Below, piece after piece: positions 28,492 through 34,322 of a DNA stretch of 34,322 bases; the stretch's first letter is position 1, and every line of letters begins with the position of its first letter. Below the pieces are notes generated by a model. That model was given only the letters and a program-made list of their open reading frames with translations. It had not been told where the DNA came from and did not search any database. This stretch comes from a virus, in the IMG/VR virus record IMGVR_UViG_3300046516_000521, positions 1-34,322 of that record, one strand, 5' to 3'. Both the position numbers and the translations under genes were made by a program.

Positions 28492-30692
28492 CGCAACCCT
28501 CCGTTCACCCAATCGAAGTCGTACCCGTCGCAAATCCAGCCAAGCCCTTGGTTATCCGAGATGGTCACCGTAGCCACACGGCCGCGACGGTAGTGCGTCG
28601 TGAAGCGGTTGCCGGAATAGTCCGGGTTGAACGTCTGCGTATCCGTGATCGTAGTCGGCCCGCCGAGCGCATCTTGCATAGTCAGGGTCACGCTCACCCG
28701 GCTCGCCGGGTCATTGATATACTCGATCTCTGGGTAGACCCGTTTGACCAAGGCTCGTGCCCGAGCATTCCCGATCACGCGACCTCCCCAAGTGCAAGTC
28801 GCGAGGGCGGGCGTGCCTTCCTGCGTGTCCGTTTGGTAGAGATTGTAGATATCCCCATCGATACCCCCGGCTACGAGGACCGGAGTATTCCCGCGGAAGT
28901 TCCACGAGATCCAGCTCGAATTCACCAGGTTCCACGTCGGTTCCGTAGTCCCGTCGAAGCTCAGCCAGGTCGTGACCCCGCTATTCTGGAAGAGTGCCGC
29001 ACAGGTAAACGGGAAGTCCCGCTGTGTCATCGGCTTGAACAGGTAGGAGTTCGCCTGTTCCATATAATGCTCTACGTAAGCCGTGCTCGGATGCAATTGG
29101 TCAGCCGCGTCTGTCTTCAACGGGAGTGCCCAGATGAGATCGCCGAACTCGAATGAGATCGCGACGAAGGCGGAACCCGGCTTGGTCGTGTCGTAGTTCG
29201 CGAGAACCACACGCCAGACCTGATCGTTCATGATCTGGGTGAACAGGCCGTTGTAGCGATACTCCCCGTCGACGGCGAGGAACTGATGCCGGTCGGGGAA
29301 CTCTGCGACTAGGGTCCCGGAGATCGGCCCGCGCGTATGGATTACGTCCGCGAATGCCCAGATCGTTGGGAAGCCAACGAAGCTCGCACTGACCACAGCC
29401 CCGCTCATGTCATCGGGTGAGTTCATATTCCCGGAGAGAGGGCCGGTGCAGTAGAGGAGGAGCTGTTGCCCGAGCTGGGAGATCCGGGTGACATGGAAGG
29501 GACCGTCTGTCGCGATCCCCTGGAAGCTCACCCCGCCCGCGAGCTGAAGGGGGAAGCCGTTGTCCGAGCTCGCGATCGAGTTCCCGAGGCTCACCGGGGA
29601 GGTTGGGTAGGTAAGCCCGCCGTAGATCATAAGACCGCGGGAGGAACGGAAGGAGGAGGCGAGGAACGGGATTGACCGGGCATAGTTCGCTAAGGGGTAG
29701 CCCCGCGGGCAGTAGACAACTATCGGGTCCACGCCGTTCGTAAAGAACCACATATCCCCGCCGGTGCTCTGGCCGGCCGACTGATTATACCCGTCCGCGG
29801 CCGGGAAGTTCGTCGAGAAGCAGACAGGCACTCGGGGGTTCGGCCCTGTAGTCGTATTCGTGAGGAGCTGACGCCCCGTGTAGAAGACCCCCACCGCGGT
29901 AGCCCCAGCGTAGACTGCTGTCAGGGTCAGGTGCGTGTCATCTGTGACACTTTCAACTGTGTACCACGTCGCGGAGATGCTATCCTGCCCGCCCGAACCG
30001 AAGTAGATCTGATCCCCTGGGCGCAAATTCTTCCGCAGCCCCGAGTTCCCCCCGAACAAGAGCGTATCCCCGGAGGTGATCGGTGCGATGCAAGGCTGGG
30101 AGAGGACTATGTAAGAGTTCCCGGAACCGTCCTTGCCGAAGCTGAGGATGTAGGTTCCCGGATTGATCGACCCCGGAGCCGTCTGGTTCGTGATCGTGCA
30201 GCCCCAATAGGAACCGATTAGGTTGGGGGCGGCAACGGTGATCGTGGTCTCCCCGGCGGCAAACGTATTCGAGGCAGTCGTAGTATCCCCGAACTGGATA
30301 TCCGAGTTCCACCGCGTGCCCGTTCCGACTACGGCAGCCGAGCCGTTCGTTACCGCGACATTCCCGAGGTTCACCGTAGGCGTGATGTAGGTATTCACCC
30401 CGCCCGGACGAAGGATGAATATGTCCGTTGCCGTGACCCCGATCTCCGTTCCATTCCCAAAGCTGTCGATGAAATCGGAGAGGTGGAGGACCGGGCTGGG
30501 AAGGGTAGTGATCGCGCCTTGCTCCCAACCGAGCAGGTCGGAATGAACGCGGCCCTGCTCGATCCGCACATTGTTACATGCGGAGAAGCCGCGCGGGTCC
30601 ACGCGGTAAGCCGGCCGATCGAGGTACAGCCCCATGAGCGGTGGGGCTATATCCTTGTTCCCTGGCGGTGGCGGAAAGCCGACGTTTGACAT
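28488..30692 (-). CDS. tail nozzle / hub-type protein
   Basis: A 734-residue protein, beta-rich throughout, with start ATG 30692 directly after the preceding stop. It begins PPPGNKDIAPPLMGLYLDRP and continues with repeated strand-turn units (IFILRPGGVNTYITPTVNLG, GDTLLFGGNSG, FHVTRISQLGQQLLLYCTGP, HQFLAVDGEYRYNGLFTQIM). This large propeller-like beta protein follows the adaptor gene, which is the usual place of the tail nozzle (T7 gp12-like, P22 gp10-like). It would form the distal tube of a short tail through which DNA leaves. Sequence identity to a named family was not recognised; the assignment is from size, fold pattern and position. Confidence 0.65.
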   Translation of the reverse strand: MSNVGFPPPPGNKDIAPPLMGLYLDRPAYRVDPRGFSACNNVRIEQGRVHSDLLGWEQGAITTLPSPVLHLSDFIDSFGNGTEIGVTATDIFILRPGGVNTYITPTVNLGNVAVTNGSAAVVGTGTRWNSDIQFGDTTTASNTFAAGETTITVAAPNLIGSYWGCTITNQTAPGSINPGTYILSFGKDGSGNSYIVLSQPCIAPITSGDTLLFGGNSGLRKNLRPGDQIYFGSGGQDSISATWYTVESVTDDTHLTLTAVYAGATAVGVFYTGRQLLTNTTTGPNPRVPVCFSTNFPAADGYNQSAGQSTGGDMWFFTNGVDPIVVYCPRGYPLANYARSIPFLASSFRSSRGLMIYGGLTYPTSPVSLGNSIASSDNGFPLQLAGGVSFQGIATDGPFHVTRISQLGQQLLLYCTGPLSGNMNSPDDMSGAVVSASFVGFPTIWAFADVIHTRGPISGTLVAEFPDRHQFLAVDGEYRYNGLFTQIMNDQVWRVVLANYDTTKPGSAFVAISFEFGDLIWALPLKTDAADQLHPSTAYVEHYMEQANSYLFKPMTQRDFPFTCAALFQNSGVTTWLSFDGTTEPTWNLVNSSWISWNFRGNTPVLVAGGIDGDIYNLYQTDTQEGTPALATCTWGGRVIGNARARALVKRVYPEIEYINDPASRVSVTLTMQDALGGPTTITDTQTFNPDYSGNRFTTHYRRGRVATVTISDNQGLGWICDGYDFDWVNGGLR

Positions 30693-30977
30693 TTAGACTG
30701 AGGTCCAGGTCGGGGAACCTGGGGTGCCTGTATTAAGCTGTATGCCGCCCGCTGTCGTGTTGTAGATGAACAAGCCGGTCGGCGGGTTGACTAGAGCATC
30801 CCGTGTCGTAGTCGTGTAGCTCGTGATGATCGGGCCAAGCCCGGTAGTCGCGTCGACGAGAACAGCGCTCGCACTCTTGACCACATCCCGGAAGGTCTGC
30901 TCATTCGCCGGGTAAGCGGAAATGTCCGAAGTCGCTGTCGGGCTGCCCGTGTCGAAGTTAAACGGCGGTGTAGCCAT
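30693..30977 (-). CDS. hypothetical virion protein, 94 residues
   Basis: ATG 30977 with AAAGGAG upstream. The protein is rich in Thr, Ala and Gly, ending in a short beta stretch (GLFIYNTTAGGIQLNTGTPG) of the kind seen in fibre or decoration proteins that display a tag-like turn. Sits between adaptor and nozzle genes. Function unknown. Confidence 0.6.
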   Translation of the reverse strand: MATPPFNFDTGSPTATSDISAYPANEQTFRDVVKSASAVLVDATTGLGPIITSYTTTTRDALVNPPTGLFIYNTTAGGIQLNTGTPGSPTWTSV

Positions 30978-30980
30978 AGC

Positions 30981-31796
30981 TTACTGTCTCCTTTGGTTCC
31001 GGCCGGCGAGCACGTCGCGCCGAGCGTAGAGGTCCCGAGCGGGCATGCTCATGATCCCCTTGTCCATGTCGATTACGGTCCTTGCCCAGCCGCCGAGGGT
31101 CTGCGCCCGCGCGCCGTCGTAGGCTGCTCCGAGCGCGCGAACCTTGTGCTGCATCGCGCGGCTCTCGTCCTCGTTCATCATAAACCCTTGCCACACGGCG
31201 TTCGCCACGCAGAACTCGGCTTGCGCCCCGTCGAGCGTGAACCAGTTCGCGTCGGTCGAGCCGGCGAGGGCGGGGAGGTAGCGGTAGTAGGGGATGCGGA
31301 TGCGGTAGTTCCCATCGGACCAATCGGAGCTGCCGTCCGGGAAGGGGAAGACTTCGACCGTGAGCCCGGTCATCTGGTTGCTCGGAGAGCCGCCGCTGGG
31401 CGGGACGATCGCGTTCTCCGGCTCGCCGATGAGCAGGTCTACGGGCTGGCCGATCTCATTGATATTCGCGGGTGACCATTGCCGGTAGGCGTAGCTGCGC
31501 TCGGGCTGCCAGCCCATCCGGGACCGATCCCCAATGTACCAGACATAGTACGGGTCGCCGCGCTTGCACTTCCAATCCGCCGGGATGTACCCGATGACAT
31601 GGGTCTGCGAAGTCCCGAGCGCGGGAGTGCTCGCAGTGATATACTGCAACTCGGCCTGCATGACCTGGAAGTTATGCTGCGCCTGCAACCATGCGACGCT
31701 CGACGTGATCAGGGTCGGGACTTCGGAGATCACCGCTGCCGGGGTATCGATTAGCCAGCTCAGGACGCGTGCCTGAATTGCTGAGAAGGTAGCCAC
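30981..31796 (-). CDS. head-tail adaptor-like protein
   Basis: A 271-residue protein. The start is taken as GTG 31796, since GAGG lies at suitable distance; the TTG at 31811 would begin within the terminator region without a ribosome binding site. The N-terminal two helices (FSAIQARVLSWLIDTPAAVI and TLITSSVAWLQAQHNFQVMQ) are followed by strands (THVIGYIPADWKCKRGDPYY, then a C-terminal segment WFTLDGAQAEFCVANAVWQG). This matches the layout of podovirus adaptor proteins joining portal and nozzle (P22 gp4/T7 gp11 type). It directly precedes the tail proteins. Assignment is from layout and context. Confidence 0.55.
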   Translation of the reverse strand: MATFSAIQARVLSWLIDTPAAVISEVPTLITSSVAWLQAQHNFQVMQAELQYITASTPALGTSQTHVIGYIPADWKCKRGDPYYVWYIGDRSRMGWQPERSYAYRQWSPANINEIGQPVDLLIGEPENAIVPPSGGSPSNQMTGLTVEVFPFPDGSSDWSDGNYRIRIPYYRYLPALAGSTDANWFTLDGAQAEFCVANAVWQGFMMNEDESRAMQHKVRALGAAYDGARAQTLGGWARTVIDMDKGIMSMPARDLYARRDVLAGRNQRRQ

Positions 31797-31813
31797 TTTT
31801 CGACCTCGCAAAT

Positions 31814-31843
31814 AAAAAAGGGGAGGGCAACGACGCCCTCCCC
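31814..31843 (-). terminator. intrinsic terminator or attenuator within the virion operon
   Basis: On the minus strand GGGGAGGGC (31843-31835) pairs perfectly with GCCCTCCCC (31828-31820) around a 6-base loop, followed by TTTTTT (31819-31814). It is placed after the capsid-side genes and only about 18 bases before the start of the adaptor gene, leaving little room for a separate promoter, so partial readthrough is likely. Confidence 0.85.
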
Positions 31844-31866
31844 CTAAGCTTCGACGCCGCGAGCTT

Positions 31867-32403
31867 TTATCTTACCTTCTTCGACGTCACTGTTTCCACG
31901 TCAGCGGCTACCGGCTGACTTGCATCCGCTGCCGCGGAAGCCTGGGGCAAGCCGGTCAGCTCGGAGAAGCGGCGCATAGCCACTTCCTCACTCACCGGAC
32001 CCCGTGTATTCAGGATCGTGCCATCGTCGAACTCGACGTTGCAGTAACCCTTCTGGATCTCGACCACGCGATACTCACCGTGCTCGGCGAGGACCTTCCG
32101 CGAGGAAGATGCCATGTACTCTGCATCGATCGCCGCGGTAGCACCTTGGATCGCTTCCCGCTTGCGCCTCTCACGAGCCCACCGCTCGATATCGTAGCCG
32201 GCTTCGGCCGCGATCACGTCAGGCACGCGCTTGTTATGATCGTTCAAGTACACGCCGGGATTGCTGTGCATCATATACACGGCCATCCCGTCGCTCGTGA
32301 ACCGTATCTGAGCTCCACCGGGAGCATCGATATCGACCTTGTACTGTGTCTCCGAGATCGGGACAATCTGTTGCCACGAGGGCGTAGGGGAGATATCAAC
32401 CAT
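31867..32403 (-). CDS. hypothetical protein, 178 residues
   Basis: ATG 32403 follows AAGGAGG. The N-terminal half has strands (YKVDIDAPGGAQIRFTSDG), a middle basic helix (RWARERRKREAIQGATAAID), then strands (EYRVVEIQKGYCNVEFDDG) and an Ala/Val tail. Position between the head-surface genes and the operon terminator suggests a head or head-completion role. No family recognised. Confidence 0.6.
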   Translation of the reverse strand: MVDISPTPSWQQIVPISETQYKVDIDAPGGAQIRFTSDGMAVYMMHSNPGVYLNDHNKRVPDVIAAEAGYDIERWARERRKREAIQGATAAIDAEYMASSSRKVLAEHGEYRVVEIQKGYCNVEFDDGTILNTRGPVSEEVAMRRFSELTGLPQASAAADASQPVAADVETVTSKKVR

Positions 32404-32432
32404 GGGTCAGCCTCCTTGGTTGTGGGGGTGAA

Positions 32433-33065
32433 TTAGTAGCTGCCGGCGGTACCTGCGCAGTTCGCCCACGCGATCCACTCGACCCGGAGCGAATTCGACA
32501 GTGCTGCCGGCGCGCCGTTATGCGCGGCGAACGGGAAGCTCTGGAAAGTCGGGGTTGCGGAAGTGTAGGTCAGAAGCAACGTATCCCCAGGCATGAGGAC
32601 AAACTCGTTCTCAGCGAGGGAAGTGATCGTACGGGTGCCCGTGGTCTGCGAGCCGCCGGAGCGGGTCACGGCCGCGGTAGCAGTCGCGCCATTCGCGCCG
32701 ATCGAGACCATTTCGCCATTCGCGGCGGCAGGACCCGAAGTGCCCGAAGTGTACGTATATGGCGAGGTACCTACGGTCACGGCTGCGGCATTCGGCACAG
32801 CGCCGATCGTCGAGCCGCCGCTCCACGCGTAGATCGTGAAGGTGTTATTCGAGAAGTTCCCCACGGTCACATAAGCGCCGGAGGTCGGGGCACTCGCATC
32901 GTAGATCGTCGCAACTGCGTGAGTTACCTGGCGTGCCGGAAGGGGCACGGTAACGACTACTGAGGATGCCGAGGAAAAGGTAGCCGAGCCGCGGAAGAGC
33001 GTCTCGTTGTAGCGTGGGCCGCTGGCATACCGCCAGCCTTCGCGCACGCCGCCATAGATTGCCAT
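32433..33065 (-). CDS. probable head or virion-surface protein, 210 residues
   Basis: ATG 33065 with AAGGGA upstream. The protein is beta-rich with Thr, Ser and Gly repeats (TFSSASSVVVTVPLPARQVT; GAYVTVGNFSNNTFTIYAWS; GTSPYTYTSGTSGPAAANGE), as in decoration or fibre proteins. It follows the coat gene with one intervening gene, so a decoration protein is favoured. No family recognised. Confidence 0.6.
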   Translation of the reverse strand: MAIYGGVREGWRYASGPRYNETLFRGSATFSSASSVVVTVPLPARQVTHAVATIYDASAPTSGAYVTVGNFSNNTFTIYAWSGGSTIGAVPNAAAVTVGTSPYTYTSGTSGPAAANGEMVSIGANGATATAAVTRSGGSQTTGTRTITSLAENEFVLMPGDTLLLTYTSATPTFQSFPFAAHNGAPAALSNSLRVEWIAWANCAGTAGSY

Positions 33066-33083
33066 AGGAGTTCCCTTCTTGAA

Positions 33084-33110
33084 GCGTCGGGGGGCCGTAG
33101 CCCCCCACGC
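33084..33110. repeat. GC-rich intergenic hairpin
   Basis: GGGGGGC (33089-33095) and GCCCCCC (33100-33106) with loop CGTA, extended by GCGT/ACGC (33084-33087 and 33107-33110) with one unpaired C. No T-tract follows on the minus strand, and the ribosome binding site of 33065 comes next, so mRNA stabilisation or pausing is more likely than termination. Confidence 0.5.
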
Positions 33111-33125
33111 GGGGTTGAACCAGTC

Positions 33126-33812
33126 TTAGGACTGGTAGTTTATCATCGTGTTCCCGGCGACATTCGACGGGGTTGGGGTAGTTCCGTTCGCCGGGTAGCC
33201 GGTTACGGCGTACTGGTTGTTGTTGTAGTCAACCACGAACGGCTGTTCCTCGACTTCCAGCCAGATCTTGCCAGCACCGGCGGTCGAGCCGATGTCCGCG
33301 CACTGGATAGAACAGCTCTGACCGGGGTAGATGACCAAGCCCGTATTCACGCCACCGGGCGGGATCAGGGCAGTATCCGCTGCCGGGTAGTAGCCGCCTG
33401 TCTGAGAGACTTGCGGGTTCACGTTGTGCCAGAGGACCGTTCCGACCGCGAGACCTGCTGCCAGGATCGCATTGGGAACCGAGAGCGAGCCGCCCGCCGT
33501 GTCGATATAGAACACGGGGTTGTTGCTCGCGTTGTACCCTGTGCTCGCGCCGCCAAAGCTGGTCGTGCTCCCGGTGACCTGGGTCCCGGTTGCCGCAGCC
33601 GCGGTATACGTGTTACAGGTGAACTTCAGCCCATGGGACGAACCTGCGTCCGTCGCCGTGGTCATGATAACCACGCCCCAGCGGACGATGCGAACCGGCC
33701 GGGAGGGGTTGAACAGCAGCATATTCGTGGTCGAGCTGACAAAGGTGATACCGGGGGAAGTGACCAAACCTTCCGCCGGGTTCTGGATTATCCGATGCTT
33801 GTAGTCCAACAT
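33126..33812 (-). CDS. probable head or virion-surface protein, 228 residues
   Basis: ATG 33812 with AAGGAG upstream, 14 bases after the coat gene stop. The protein is rich in strands and in Thr, Asn, Gly and Ser. It contains VRIVRWGVVIMTTATDAGSS, then NPVFYIDTAGGSLSVPNAIL and GLVIYPGQSCSIQCADIGST, typical of capsid decoration proteins. A gene of this type directly after the major capsid protein is commonly a decoration or head-fibre protein. The exact family is not recognised. Confidence 0.6.
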   Translation of the reverse strand: MLDYKHRIIQNPAEGLVTSPGITFVSSTTNMLLFNPSRPVRIVRWGVVIMTTATDAGSSHGLKFTCNTYTAAAATGTQVTGSTTSFGGASTGYNASNNPVFYIDTAGGSLSVPNAILAAGLAVGTVLWHNVNPQVSQTGGYYPAADTALIPPGGVNTGLVIYPGQSCSIQCADIGSTAGAGKIWLEVEEQPFVVDYNNNQYAVTGYPANGTTPTPSNVAGNTMINYQS

Positions 33813-33826
33813 TGCCTGAGCGCTCC

Positions 33827-34322
33827 TTAGCTCGAAACCAGCTTAATCACGCGGCTCAGCGAGGGCTGGTCCCAAGTGATATCCGCATCCATGACGCCCC
33901 ACCAGCCGACTTCCCGGAAGGTGCCAAGCTCCATCGGCAGACCAGCGCGAAGCTCCGGCTCTTGAACGATCGCAGTATATCCGGGGTCCGCCCCGAAGAA
34001 GATGCCATCGCCGCAGACCGTGGAGGTTCCCAGCAGATCCTTAAAGGAGTAGGCGTTGTTCGTCTCGTAGACCTCGAAGCCCTCGATATCCGGCTGAAGC
34101 AGCCCGGCTACCATCGGCTGGTCAGTGTGCGGTGCGATCCAATCCTTGTACTCAGGGTCGTTTTTCAGACCGCGAGCAGCCCTAGTGCTCAGGATTGCGA
34201 CATATTTACCAGACCGGAAATATGGCGCTTTGTTCTTCCGTAGCTGGTCGCGGATGAGCCGCAGGTCAGCGATTGCTAGGTTGGCAGTTGCCACGCCCGC
34301 CGCCGTGCCGTCCGTCTCGAAG
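33827..34322 (-). CDS. major capsid protein, C-terminal part (N4-gp56-like)
   Basis: The reading frame enters from the right edge and ends at TAA 33827-33829. About 164 residues are visible. The segments DLRLIRDQLRKNKAPYFRSG, GKYVAILSTRA, the surface segment IEGFEVYETNN, IFFGADPGYTAIVQEPELR and GWWGVMDADITWDQ match the C-terminal half of the N4-gp56 family of HK97-fold coat proteins. It forms the procapsid shell. The GTG at 34294 is an internal Val, not a start, because the frame remains open and sensible beyond it. Terminase and portal genes should be further right. Confidence 0.8.
   Translation of the reverse strand, partial: FETDGTAAGVATANLAIADLRLIRDQLRKNKAPYFRSGKYVAILSTRAARGLKNDPEYKDWIAPHTDQPMVAGLLQPDIEGFEVYETNNAYSFKDLLGTSTVCGDGIFFGADPGYTAIVQEPELRAGLPMELGTFREVGWWGVMDADITWDQPSLSRVIKLVSS

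Noticed and set aside
31797-31811. TTG at 31811 as the start of the adaptor gene
   Set aside because: It lies against the terminator T-run without a ribosome binding site; GTG 31796 has GAGG at suitable distance.
34294-34322. GTG at 34294 as the start of a complete 155-residue protein
   Set aside because: The frame stays open to the window edge with sequence that fits the coat protein, so this Val is internal and the gene is truncated by the window.

Overview
The window is a contiguous piece of a tailed double-stranded DNA bacteriophage genome, most likely a podovirus-type member of the Caudoviricetes. It is GC-rich and tightly packed, and most gene junctions are ATGA, GTGA or TAATG overlaps, which implies long translationally coupled operons. 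No host genes, rRNA, tRNA, integrase, insertion sequence or CRISPR array was seen. A Gram-negative, high-GC host is inferred from the phage lipoprotein, the GH108 endolysin and a virion lysozyme domain carried on an ejection protein. The host genus cannot be read from the sequence.

Left arm, rightward, 1-17614. Small genes of unknown role (2-2593) lead into a RepA-like AAA ATPase (2590-3549). An AT-rich inverted-repeat block (3568-3629) follows and is a candidate replication origin. A second cluster of small genes (3748-6684) includes two tandem membrane micropeptides, a DUF6197-like protein and a protein with four zinc knuckles. Next come ThyX, a GH108 endolysin with a holin-like peptide, two paralogous DxD glycosyltransferases, and a recombination set (PD-(D/E)XK exonuclease, Sak4-like ATPase, possible ssDNA-binding protein). 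The arm ends with the DNA polymerase genes, a metallophosphoesterase and small genes. The polymerase is divided: one protein carries a UDG-like domain plus exonuclease motifs I and II, and a second carries exonuclease motif III plus the family A polymerase. A 62-residue gene sits between them.

The two arms converge on a bidirectional terminator at 17619-17648.

Right arm, leftward, 17670-34322, is the virion module. In transcription order it has the major capsid protein (cut by the window edge), two probable head-surface proteins, a hypothetical protein and an intrinsic terminator or attenuator. After these come the head-tail adaptor, a nozzle or tail-hub protein, two fibre proteins sharing a C-terminal domain, a GNAT-like protein, three large ejection-type proteins (the last with an N-terminal lysozyme domain), a membrane protein, a lipoprotein and an acidic coiled-coil protein. 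No tape-measure, sheath or tail-tube gene was seen, consistent with a short tail. Terminase and portal genes are absent and probably lie to the right.

A 24-nt element occurs almost identically before the genes at 3748 and 10804, with a weaker relative before 12485. Each stands in one of the few non-coding gaps of the rightward arm, so it is a candidate phage promoter or operator.
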